Assembly (NCBI RefSeq): GCF_019175285.1
Contig: NC_056523.1
Coordinates: 184,433,956 to 184,497,955 of the forward strand
Direction of reading: 5' to 3'
DNA length: 64,000 nucleotides
From: Sceloporus undulatus
Taxonomy: Eukaryota > Chordata > Lepidosauria > Squamata > Phrynosomatidae
Shown here: in pieces, positions 22,980 to 35,900 of the stretch
Position numbering within the stretch: position 1 is the stretch's first letter
Layout: each line of letters begins with the position of its first letter
Made by a program: the position numbers and the translations under genes
Notes under the pieces: model-generated
Databases searched by the model: none
What the model saw: the letters and a program-made list of their open reading frames with translations, nothing else
What the model was told of the DNA's origin: nothing

Positions 22980-23830
22980 CTAAACTGAGGGGCCTGACAA
23001 AGATACTCCTCTCTTACTGTTGTTTTTAAAGATCCAAATTCAAGAAATGAGTCACAGGACAGGGACAATTTTGCACTTCCTGAGAGCAATAGAGATAAAT
23101 TCTGCTTTCTTCAATGTTTACTTTAAAAATATTCATGCTTTGGGCTGAGTCAACTGTTTGCACAAACTACCCATTTCTAAGGAATTTGTGTTGCAGCAAT
23201 TGTAAGCATGATGTAAATGGTAAGACTGTCCTTACTTATAGTGAAGCAGATTTTGGAAACAATTATGATAAAAGCATGAAATGTGCAGGGATAGCTCAGT
23301 CTATAGTCCTAAATATTTCAACATAATGAGGCCTTCATGGATACAAACCAAAATAGCACCAAATGCTTTATTTGCTGCTGAATTACCCTACTGTTAGTTG
23401 ATGGTTGCAGTCAGTTCTTGTTGCAGAAAAAGCTGATGCAATAGAAGACAGATCAGAACTGTGGCATGAGGAGATTAAACTCTGATTTCCATGATGGTCT
23501 AGTTCGATGGCACTCCACCATCTCCACTGGTATCTGTTATTCTCAACTGGAGGACTCACAAAGCAGTCTAAATTTACAGCGCTTTATAAATAAAGGTTAA
23601 TAATACAACTGGATTATTTCTGCAGTGTGTTTTGGAAATCCGGTCAAAAGGGGATCCAATGGAGATCTTGCTGAAAAGAATGTGACTGACCAGGTTGGAA
23701 AGGGAAAGGTGATATATAAACATAATGGCATGAAGCAAAAAGAAACCAAACTGTGTGGCCCAAGTCATTATGCTGCAATTTTAAGTTTTCTCAGGAGGAC
23801 TGATTTACTGAGAAAAAGCCAGGGGAAAGA
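22980..23830. other. No recognised gene upstream of gene 2
   Basis: Unique-looking DNA up to the conserved block before gene 2. A non-coding first exon or enhancer could lie here but nothing specific is visible. Confidence 0.4.
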
Positions 23831-23831
23831 G

Positions 23832-23914
23832 GTCTACATGTCATATTTCCTTAAGTTCCTCAAATATGGGGTCATAATATAAATCCATCAAAAGGAAAGA
23901 TTTGGCAGAAGAGC
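23832..23914 (+). promoter_or_regulatory. Conserved upstream block of gene 2 with TATA-like element
   Basis: This stretch aligns by eye with 44712-44797 of gene 3. Shared pieces are ATGTCAT/GTGTCAT, TTTCCT, GTTCCTCAA and a TATAAA (23878-23883) 32 nt before the ATG's last base region, followed by CATCA. TTCCTC is a PU.1/ETS-type core on the reverse strand. Whether it is promoter or 5' leader is not settled by sequence; the TATA-to-ATG distance would leave a very short 5' UTR. Confidence 0.45.
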
Positions 23915-23999
23915 ATGATGGTTCGAGTTGGTGCTTATGAGAGACAGGAAGATGACACAGATGAAGAGGCTGGAACAGCTGCAGCACAAAGAATGTTAG
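23915..23999 (+). CDS. Gene 2 exon 1: cytoplasmic tail
   Basis: Two successive ATGs open the exon (23915 and 23918). It encodes MMVRVGAYERQ followed by an acidic DDTDEEAG segment, and ends phase 1 before donor GTAAGT. GAYERQ resembles VAYEQQ in gene 3, and the DNA just upstream is also similar to gene 3. Confidence 0.85.
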
Positions 24000-26900
24000 G
24001 TAAGTACAGTACTGGCTATAGAATCAGTTTGATCTTTCAAGACATTCTATGTGTTTGTTTTTTAAACAGTGGGGCTGGTCTGCATCAAATCCAAAAGTTA
24101 CCTTCCTATCTGAGCAGGACTGTTGCTATAGAGAGGGGGCTTTATAACCCAAATAAGTATTCTGTCATTCTGCCCCGCTCCTGCTGCAAATGTTTCATCA
24201 GTCTCCAAATTTCTAGCCTTGCAGAGTGAGAAACTGAAAATGATTCACACCAAGACTGCATCCGCAGTTTGATACCACTTTAATTGCCACGACTCAGTGC
24301 TATGGAATTCTGGAAACTCTAGTTTGTTGTTGCACCAAAGCTCTTTGACAGAGAAAGCGAAATGTCTCACATAACTACAATTCCCAGAATGTCATAGTAT
24401 TGAGACACAGTATTTAAAGTGGTGTCAAACTGGATGATTGCTGAAGTGTGGATGCAGCCCAAGACTATTTATCCCTTGGGCACTTTGCTTGTCCCTTTTC
24501 TTTAGGTGCCTAAATTGTATTTTTAAAGGCTAAACTGAAGTTTGTGCTAGAAATTGGTGACTGGAAGAAAGTGCCAAAGGGGGGGGGGGCAGAACTTTTA
24601 TGTGGGGGTGTGCAATGCCCTCATCCCTCCCTACCCACATTGCTACAGCCCTGCAATCTGGGACTGAGAAATTAAAAGAAATGGTTGTGCAACCTTGCAG
24701 CCAAAGCTAGTTGTGCAATTGATAATTGATAGCTCACCAAGTAACCTTCCCTTCCCAACATGTCACAGAGCAATGTGACATTTCGGACATTTTAATAATG
24801 TTCCCTTTTAAGATAGATAGATAGATAGATAGATTTCTCATATTAATAATATGACAAATAAACCGATAAAGGTATAATTCTTCATATGGCCAGATCTGAA
24901 ACTCTGAAGGAAGAATTGATGGCAAAGTCAGTATTTGATTTATTTGTCACAGGGCTGGAAGGAAACAAACCTCAAACCTGTGGTTTAGGGACTACCTGAA
25001 ATTTATTTTTTTAAATATATATTTTCTGTTATCTTAGGAATGTAATGAATGTTCAGACTTTCTCTCTTCCTCAGTGATGAAGAAGAAGGTCAATCCCTGT
25101 GAGGGTGTTTTGTTTGTTTGTGAAAATTTTGTTTCTGCCAAAGCATTGTTATGCAAAAATCCTGGTTTTTGTGGGCAAAAGACAAGGGGTTTTGCACAGA
25201 AAATTTGTGTTGTGTGCAAAATACATTGTTTCTGTACACCCCCCACACACACACACACAAAGTTATTTGGCACAACCACTCCAACTTTTGCATTTTTCAC
25301 CAAAAATGCAGGGGGGGAAATGCAGAAAAACACTTCTCACCTCATTTCGTAGTGAGAAAACTTTCGAATCTATTTGTTGTCACAAGTTTAAACAAAATAA
25401 GTGAAGATTTATATCCCTAATGTCTGGCTGCTGCCACAGTTCAGAATTAATGCAGTGTGACACCACTTTAACTGCCATGGCTCCATTCTATGGAATAATG
25501 GGATTTGTGGTTTGTTGTGGCACCAGAGCTCTCTGACAGAGAAAGCTAAATATCACATAAAACTACAAAATCCAGGATTCCATGGCACTGAGCCATGGCA
25601 GTTAAAGCAGTGTCAAACTGCATTATTTCTGCAGTGCAGAATAGGTCACAACCAAATTAAACGTATATTCAGCATGTCCTAAGGGTGGTCCACTATTAGT
25701 TATCAATTTAAGAGGTATACAGTGTCTTACAAAAAATATTTTACAAAGTATAGTAAACTCAGAAAATAGTGAGGAATAATTTGTTTTCAGGACATGACTA
25801 CATTAAAAAAAATCAGGCTATACTTTTGACCATGCTCTCCATTATTTTACCATCCCAAGTCACTGGCAGTCTTCTACTACCCTTTTGATGTTTTAAATAT
25901 TGCACAAAATGTATACTTTATCTATCAATTCAAGTAAAGAAGTTTAAATTCTTTTGTGATTTACATTAAAATTCTAAGCCAGAAAAAAAAAGGGATCATA
26001 ATCCTCATGTTGATCTTCTGAGCCAGGAAATACAGTAATCTATCCTTATCTATAGTTTCTCTTTGGGCCTGAGCAGACAGGATGAGTCAGTGCTATCCTG
26101 GCCCCAGTGCTCACCTGGGTTAGTCCCTGGGTCAGCATTGGGACAGGTGAGTGTTCACACAACCATCCCTTCACTGATTCAGGACTATCACACCATCTGA
26201 CAAGCCCCCGCTTGCCCCATTGATGTGGAAATGTATGTGAAAACCCCGGTCTTGCCATGGAGTTTCTTAGAAATCTCATGAAAAACTGGGTCTATTTTAC
26301 CCTGCAGTAAAGGCTCTTTACCCCATGATCAGACTGGATCACCCAGATCTCTGTCTGCACAGGCAGGATAAGGCTCAGTCCTACCACAGGGCATTCACTC
26401 TGCATAATCTGCATTAAATGATGCAAGGCCAGGGAGAACCATTTGGCTAGTGCGAACAACCCCTTTTTGCAGTTTCAGTTACCCATGATCAGCCATGGAC
26501 CGAAAATGTAATGCAGTTTTCCAGCCCCCATCCATGGTTTTGCTCTTCGCAGTTTCACTTAACCTGAGTCAATCGTAGTTGGTAAACATTACAGGTATAG
26601 GGTTCAGTACTTTCTGTTATTTCAGGAATCTAGTGGGAAGCTTGGAAAGTACCCTGCAGATAAAAGGGGACTACTGTCGTAAATTTGGTGAAAGCAGAGG
26701 CAAGCAGTTATGCCTGCTTGAATTTTGTCTTTAGCATCATTTTCCTTTGCTTCATCCTTTACAGTCTTTGTTACATGCCTCTAAGTTTTACCCTCGACAT
26801 ATCCACAGGTTATATCAAAATCCATAATTTTGGTCCCAAAACCTGCTCTTGACCTATACATGAGTGTATACAGTAAATCCTGATCCTTCCTACCTGTGCA

Positions 26901-29900
26901 GTTGAGTTGCCTGATGCTACTAAAAGGTCTACAATGTATATCATTGCATCATAGTTTTATGCCCATTTAAGAGAAGGATTAGTTTACCATCTGGGTGTAC
27001 AGTACTGGCTAGCTACACTTTCCATAAGGTTATATTAAACTCTTCCACTGTCCTAGCTTGCTGGAGGTATTTTCTGTCCAAGATTCCACCTTCTCTTTCT
27101 TCTTTCTTTTGATAGCCAGATATATACGTCAATGGCAGTGGAAATCCTCCTACCTGGTTTACCTGCTGCTGGCAGTCGCTTATCTTCTGATCATTATATT
27201 GTTTGGGATTGTGGCTTCTAAAGGTAATGAAATTAATTTGAATCCAAACTTCAGTACTATCATAAAGACAGAATTTGGGAGAGATATTTCTCCCTCTCAT
27301 TCTTATTTAAAAGTTCTCAGGCACTTCAAAAGTCACATTGACAGGAGATATGTTTTATTAGGTGGGTTAAAAGAGTCTTTGGCTGTATCAACAATGAAGA
27401 AATAATCCAGTTTGACATCACTTTAACTGCCATGGTCCAATGCTATGGAAGTCTAGCTACTGTAGGTTTGTGAGACATTTAGCCTTCTCTCTCAGAGAAC
27501 TCTGATGCCACTATAATTCCCAGAATTGCATACCATTGAGCCATGGCAGTTAAAATGGTGTCAAACTGAAATATTTCTTCAGTAACACTAGGCAGCCTAT
27601 ATTGCACTGAACATAACCTTTTCTGCAGCATGCAAAGTCTTCTCCAATGCTGATTTCTCTGATTTCTCCAGATTCAAAAGATGATTTGCATAGGATGGTC
27701 CCCTTCTCCCATCACCACCATCATCATAATCATCTTTATGTAAGTAAAATTAGACATCACAGGTCCAAAACACACTGCAGAAATAACTGAGTTTGAGACC
27801 CCTTTAACTGCCCTGGCTCAGCACGAGGGAATCCTGGAAAATGTAGTTTATTGTGGTACCAGAGCCTTCTGATAGAGATGGGTAAATATCTCACAAAATT
27901 ACAGTTCCCAGAATTTCCTACCACTGAGCCAGGGCAGTTAAAGTGGTCTCAAACTGGATTATTTTTGCAATGTGTTTTGGACCTGAGTGGACCTGTAATG
28001 TCTGAAAGCATTTAGCAGATGACATTTAGGGGTCATTCCCAGTTGGGGTATAATCTGCGTTCCAATCGGGCTCCACTCCACTTTCTAAGGGATTTCCAAA
28101 AGGTTCCTCATTCTCACTATGAAAAAGGACCTTTTGTGGAATCGCTTTTTTTTGCTGGGAACTCTTGTCGTTCCCATTAGATGGAGCCGTGGGAAGGCAG
28201 CTCTCTTTTTCTCTTCTTTCCCTTCCCTCACCTCTCCCCCTTCCTTCCTTCTTTCCTTCCTTCACTTCCCTCACCTCTCCCCCTTCCTTCCTTCCTTCCT
28301 TCCTTCCTTCCTTCTCCCTCTCCCCATCCTGATTACCTTCTCTCGTTCCTTCCCGCTGCTGCCACTTCTCTAGAGCTGACAGGGCTTCTGGCACTGCTGC
28401 TGCACTGCCACCGCCGCCTGTCCGGTGCTGGCCAGTGTGCCACAAGCCCCACAAGTTCTGGAAAAGTGGCAGTGGCGTGGCAGCAGCACCACAACCCCTG
28501 CCAGCTCTGGAGAAGCGGCAGTGGTGTGGCAGCAGTGCCAGAAGTCCCACCAGCTCCAGAGAAGCAGCGGTGGTGGGAAGGAAAGAGAGAAGGTAAGCAG
28601 AAGGAAGGAAGGAAGGAAGGGGGGAGGGAAGGAAGGAGGAGAGGGGGGAAGGAAGAGAGAACTGCTGCAGGGCAAGGGCGGGGGACCCAGGAGGAGAGAG
28701 GAGGAGGAGAGCAAGAAATAATTGTTTTTAAAAAACTAATAGAAATAATCGAAAAATCGATTTATTGCTAAAGTAAGTAATTGTTTTAGCAATATGTTGA
28801 TTTTTTGATTATTTCTATTGCAAAAAAAAAAAAAAGAATCGATACTGATCTGTCGTTTCCACTTATTGGGCATGCTTCAGAATCAATTCTCTCCCCCCCC
28901 CCCAAAAAAAACCCCTCTACTTCCAAAGTAGTGTCAGGAAACCCGGTTTTGGGTTTGCCCCACTTCTTTCCCCCTGGAGTTGATCCAATGAGGATCAGAA
29001 GCGGTTTCAAATGGGAACGAGGGTCGTTTGCCCCAAATCCACTTCAAAGCAAACTGCAGTGGGAATGACCCCATAGTAACTAACACTCAATATTTGACAC
29101 TTGATAGTATTTGGCAGTGCTGAGAGATGAATTTTTAATTTCAGCACTAAATTCCTGATATTTCACATACCACAATCGCTTTTCTCCTTTTAAAATTTTC
29201 AGCATCTTATTCAGATTTGAACAAAGAACCGCTAAAACCAGAGGCTCAACAGGATCGTGAAAGTGAGTCCTTCCATATTCTCCTGAAGTGTCACCAAGTC
29301 TTTCCAACTTTCTTATGCTTGACATGAAGGGGAGACAGTCTAAGAGTTCAGACCATGAAGCCTAGGAGAAAACGGAGGGGTGGATACATGGCAGTTGTTT
29401 TTATTTCATGAGCTTTCAAACTTCTCCTAACTGATCCCTTGTCCAGGATTGTTGCCCATATGTTTTCAAGATGCATAATGCCTGCTTGCTTCTCCATCAG
29501 TTAGTGCACGTGGGAGAGAAGATGCTGCAGTAGTTTTGTCATTAGAATGCTGGAAGGGAGGTTTGAGTGTGAGCCCTGTGAAACATAGGGGCAGTACAGA
29601 TGGACAGCTCTGTGCCATCTGTTTTTGCCCCATGTCTGTGCTGCAGCATCCCCATGCTGCAGCACAGACGCACCACAAAAAAAAGCCACCTTGAGCGGCT
29701 TCTTTGTTACGATGCCGGAAGCAGGAAGGGGCGCCACCATGACGCCACTTCCTGCCAGCGACATCTGGTCGCTATACAGCAGCAGCATCATGGCAACTCC
29801 CCAATGAATGGGAGGCCACCATGATGCCGGCATCTGTACATATTAGGGTTCGGAAGTGTGAGGTTGCTGCGCACTGCCAAACCCTAAAATCACTGCCGTC

Positions 29901-32900
29901 ACGCCACAAAGCGCCCATGTGTACCAGGCAATAGCCTCTTCCTCCTGTAATTCCTTTCTCTTAGGGCACTTTCACACCACACATTTATAGTGTTATAATG
30001 CCACTTGAACTGCTATGGCTGTATTCTATGGAAATGTTTTTGACAATTCTGGCTCCCTCGGCTTAGTAACAGAGATGAGCAACCCCTCTTACAGCTGGAC
30101 ACAACAACTTTGTCAAAGGGGAAAGCTTTACCTTTAAATTATACAGTGCGCCTTTCCCTTACGCGCCTTTCCCTATTCTAGACCCCAGCCCAGCCCTGCT
30201 TAAGGGAAAGTCCATGAATGCTCAAGCCCCGTTGAAAACAATGTGGCTCGTGCACATGGTGTGGTACGGTGTGGGTGCCATGGGCATACATGCCATTACC
30301 TTTTCTGGTGCGCGGCTTTCAATATACAGTGGTGCCTCGGGTTACGAAATTAATTCGTTCCGCGGCTAATTTCGTAACCCGAAAAGCCTTCGTAAGCCGA
30401 AAACCCATAGGCGCTAATGGGGGAAAAAGCCGCGGCTCCGCCGCGGCTCCATTTAAAACAGCGCCGGAGTTTTTTCGTAACCCGAAAAAACTTTCGTAAC
30501 CCGAAACAATAAATCCCTATGGGATTTATTCGTATCCCGAAAAATTCGTAAGCTGGGTATTTCGTATCCCGAGGTACCACTGTAAGCTGAAGGCCATGTA
30601 TAGTGCACCCACGTATTTCACAGGCACACTGTACTTAAGAATATGCATAAATCATACCACGCAAACACCTCCATTCAGCTGCTGGGAGCCTCAAAGAGCT
30701 CATAGAATCATAGAGTTAGAAGAGACCTTAAGGGCCATTGAGTCCAACTCCCTGCCATGCAAGAATACACAATCAAAGATAGCAACAGAGGGAACCCAAG
30801 ATACACAACACCTCAGGCCTGCAGATCCATGCTGAAGCAACCTTATGTCCATACTTTTAAGTGCTTGTATAGGTTTTATTGGTCTCTCTCATAATGACTT
30901 GGCAATTGCCTACATTGGGGATGGACCATGTGATTGGAATCAGGCCAGTCCAAGGCCATCAATCAAGTGGTTATCTCCACAGGTCCCAGCCATGGGCCTA
31001 GCCCTACTCCAAGGCCATTTATCAAGCTGCTAGCTCTGTACAAGTGTTTAAGGGTCCTCCCTAAGCTGTTCCAGATGCATGTTATCCTTTAGAAACATTT
31101 AGGTTGGTAAATATACAAAATACATGATTTAGCAAAATCAAAGCAAGCTCTTCTTCAAAGAAGTGAAGAAGGACCCATTTTGGTGGCATAGTGGAGCAAC
31201 CGTGGTAGGCCACCACACCTCCTTGATACAATGCATCTTTCAATGGTTTCCTATACATTTTGCAACCCTGTTTACCCTCTCTGTGGGGCTTGAGTAGGCA
31301 TCCTAGATCCCCCCCAAAGATATTGGGCTATAAATTCCATCAGACGCAGCCTGTTTGGCTAGTGAATCAGGAGGATGGAAGTTGTGTCTCAAATCCTTTT
31401 TTTCTGTCTTCTGTTTCTGGTGGCTCCTCTATGCCACCAGAAACAGCAAATCACCTTTTAAATAGGTTGCACTGGTTCACGTTAAAAACAAACCAATGGG
31501 TTTTTCAAAACCAGACGTGGGCTTTCAGCCACTCTTCTAATTTTGTGGCAGTCCATGTAGCATTTAGAGGATCCCAGAAGCAGTCAAATGGCCCTTGGAC
31601 CCACTTCAGTTGCCCAGCTCTGCTCTAGACTCCTATGACACTGTGTCCTATGACACAGGGCATCCTTCATAGATAATCTTTCTGTTCTCTTTCATGCATC
31701 TGTGAAGTGACTTTCAAATCTCTGAGGCATGACTGTCTCTCTTTTCTTTACTCAGTGGCCTCCTGTGGTCCTGACAACACACAGTGGGTGAGATTCCATG
31801 GAAAGTGTTACTATTTCTCCCCAGAGAAAGCCACCTGGATGATTGCCAAAAAGAAATGTGAGGCAAAACAATCACAACTTGTCATCATAAAGAGTATGGC
31901 TGAACAGGTAAAGAGAACCTCACCTCCTCTGGAGCACCTTTCCCAACATGGTGCCCTTCAAATGTGTTGGACTACAATGGCCATTTTACCTTTTGGGCAT
32001 AACTGTGCAGGGAATCCAACTCATGGAGAAGATCAATCAGAAAATTGCATGGCACAAAGCACACCTGATCCCAAAAGAGGCCTAGAAAAGGGAGGTGCCA
32101 TCTTGAAAAGATCACTGGATTTTCCTGCCATTCAGATTATAAATTTAGTGGGGCACCAGAGCTCTCTGACAGAGAAGACTAAATATCTAAAAAAAAACCT
32201 ACAAATCCCAGAATTCCATAGCATTGAGTGATGACAGTTAAAGTGCTATCAAACTGCTTTATTTTTTTTAATTGTGGCAACAACCTTAGGTATCTACTGT
32301 AAGATTAAATAGACTAAGAGTATCTACTATAAGAGTAGCTAAGGTTACCTGGATTTGTTTCTGTTCCTCTTCTGAGGTGCTGATGCAAAATAATTTTGGC
32401 TTCTCATAGTTTATTTTCAGTCCAAAATGTTCATAGAAATCCTTCAAAAAATTTAAAGCTTTAAAATACTATTTTGGACATGGGGGGGGGAGAGAACTAG
32501 AAGGCATCAGCAGCAAAAAGACTAATCTTGTGTTCTTTGTTTTGTTTTGTTTTGTTTTTTATCATCACACCTTTATTGTCTGAATCTCTGCAGATTAGTT
32601 TGACTCAAGTTTCCAATGCTAGAGCAAATAAATAAATAAATAAATAAAACTTTTACAGTATTTATATCCCGCTCTTCTGTAGCAAGACAATCAGACTGGC
32701 TCACACTAAAATGTCCACATACAATATAATACATAAAATTACAATATCCTCCCCCCCTTAAAAAGAATTAAATATATTACAATTAAAAGAGTTTTAAAAT
32801 CAATTTATAATAAAGATAACATAGGCAGGGTGGTAGTAAATATATGGTGTGAGGGGGTGATCAATCTGTGGACGGGGAATTTATTTGGGAAAGGCCTGCT

Positions 32901-35900
32901 GGAAGAAGTCCATCTTGACTGCTTTCTTAAAAGCATCTAAGCTGGTAATTTGACAGATCTCATCCGGCAGGCCGTTCCATAGCCTGGGAGTAGTTGCAGA
33001 AAAGGTCTTCTGGGAGATTGCAGTTAATCTGGGCTTTAAAGGCTGCAATAAATTCCTCCCAGAGGACCGGAGTGTGCGGAGTGGATTGTATGGAAGTAGG
33101 CGATCCCTTAAGTAGGTTGGACCCAAGCCATGAAGGGCTTTAAAGGTAATAACCAACACCTTGTACTGCTCCTGGAAACTAATAGGCAGCCAGTGGAGTG
33201 ACTTTAGGTGTTAGGTGTTATCTGGTCACTCCTAGATTTTCCGGTGACTAACCTGCCTGCCATGTTTTGTACTAATTGGAGTTTCCGGACTTGGTATAAA
33301 CGTAGCCCCATGTAGAGCGCATTACAGAAATAACAGATGTGAAAGGAGGCATCCCTGTCTGGTACCATGGGACAGTGAAAATCTTTGAGAATCAATACCA
33401 TTGATAACAGCAAATGAACCTCTGTAGAGTTTCTGAAGTTTATTGACAAACTCTTGCCTCATGTTCATGATCCAAGAACCGCAAAAATATACTGCCAATC
33501 CAGACAATTGATAGCTTTAACTGCAAAGCAAATAGAGTGTTATTCTTTTTTGTAAAATGTATTTGAAGCTTGACTGAGAGCATCAACCAAGTTTCTTCTA
33601 GGGATAAAATCAAATTGATCATGATTTATAAACTGATTTATAAAAACATTTTTATAGTAAAATGTATAGTATAGCTGTAAAAATGTTATGGTTTATGTTT
33701 AACACTGTACAGTTGGCTCTCCATATCCACAGATTCTTTATCCATTAATTCAACCATACATGACTTGAAATATATATATATATAAAATCACAAAAAGCAG
33801 ACTTTGATTTTACTATTTTATATAAGGCACACCACTTTACTACATCACTGTATTTAATGGGATTTAAGCATCCACAAATTTTGGTATCTACAGGGAGTCC
33901 TGGAACCAAACTCCAAGGGCTGAATACCAAATAGATACCAAGGGCCACTGAAATTGGTCTGTAAGCTATTTCTAAGTTTATACTATCCTTAAATATGGGT
34001 ATAGTTACGATCTGAACAAACTTGCAAAATGCTGGGATTGTACCTCCCTCAAACATCCCATGGGATTGTATTATGTTAACAGTTGTTGTTTACTCTTGTA
34101 GAATTTCCTTCAGAATCGGACCAACAACCAACGTTACTGGATAGGACTCAGCAATAAGAATGTCGAAGGGGAGTGGAAATGGCTGGATGGGAGTGACAGC
34201 ACAAGTGGCTTCACGTGAGTATCAAACAGCCCTGGTTGATCTTCCACTCCTCTCAAATGTGTTTGAAAGAAATGGGTGCAGAGGAATACATTGTCTTCTC
34301 ATTTGATTTCATTGTTGTCCTGCACCTCGAAGTTGACTGGGACTTATGGTTATCCTACCATAGGGTTTTCCTAGGAGGATTATTCAGCGGAGTTTACCAC
34401 TGACTTCCTTTGAGGTTGAGATAGTATAATTTTCCCAAGATCACCCAGTGACTTTCCATACCTGAACAGGGATTTGAACCCTGGTTTCTAGAGTTCTAGG
34501 GCTCATCTACATTTGCCAGAATGCTCTGGCTTCTTCCACCTGAATTGTCCATCACCTGCTGCATCAAGACACAGCAGTGACAAGTGTCTGCTATCCCTAC
34601 TAGCCGGCCAGCAGTGCCACTGCTGGTGTGGGTCAGTCTGAGATCAGAATGAGACTGGACACCTCGTTCTAACCTCAGAGCAACTCAGCAGAGATGTTCA
34701 CAGGGACCTCGTGGAAAGACAACCATCCATCATCACTGCATTTTGTTTTGAGTTTTCTAGAAAACCTGGAGCAAAAGGTAAGCCTTTTTAATGTGGGGCA
34801 AGGGACAGAAACTCTGAATTGGTCCAGCCATTGTGTAAACAGACTGGACCCAATTCAGGGTTTTGGGGGTTGCATAATGTGAACAGCACATAGCCAGCCC
34901 AGGGGAGAATTCAAAGCATATAAGTAATGTAGACAAGCTCCTAGTCCAACACTCAAACCATGATACCATACTGCCTTTCTTCTAACTTTTTTGATGTTCT
35001 CTTCCTTAAAGTCATTTCTTACTCATGGTAGCCCTAAAACAAACCTTTCACAGGATTTTCTTGGCATGATTTGTTCAGGGGGCATTTGCCTTCCTCTACC
35101 CAAGGTCACCTAATGGGCTTCTATGACCAAGCAAAATTCAAATCCTCATCTCCAAATTTGAATCCAATCCTCAAATTACTACATCACGCTGCCTCTTTTA
35201 CATATTACCAGTGGAAGTTCTAAAAATTCTGTCCCAAAATTGGGATGTTGTGGTGTGCATCTATCCCAAGAAGATTCAAATGGGAAGGTGTAACTGAAGG
35301 TCTCTCAAATATCATGTCATCAAAAACTTCATTCTAAAGTGTCAAATATCTAATTATCTTTAGCACATCTCTTAGCCGAACTATCCTATTTTTTACCGCT
35401 TCTTTTTTGTTTCATCAGATCATGCACAGCTACCCCAATCCAGATTAGGACCATGCAGTAAGGGTTAACTTTCCCCGCACTATGATTGTCCAGTCCTATA
35501 TTTAGCCGCTTTGAGGGAAACGGGTGCTTTTTGGGAGATGATTTTCAGCAGAAACACAACCTATGGGAAGGATCTATCCATGTGTCTCCTTTTCCTAAAT
35601 TCTCCGTGAAACAGTCCAAATATATTTCCCCCTGCACCTTATAGCAGAAAAGAGGTAGTTGAAAGCCATCACACAGCAAAAAAGTTTTTAGAACCCCCCC
35701 ACACACACACACACAGTCTTGCACAATGACCCTTATCTATATCTCCAGCAGCAGCTTTACCACTGTTTTTTGACCGAAGATATGGAGAGGCAAGTTTTCT
35801 AAAGTCTGGATATGCTGATTGTTTCTAAAAGTATTTTGCTTCAACTACAGCTACTGGGCACCAGGGAAGCCCAACAACAGTGAATCCGGTGAGGACTGTG

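Noticed and set aside
28026-28771. ORFs of 84-196 codons on both strands
   Set aside because: They translate CTTC/GGAA and CAG-rich low-complexity DNA inside a TIR element and overlap in several frames.
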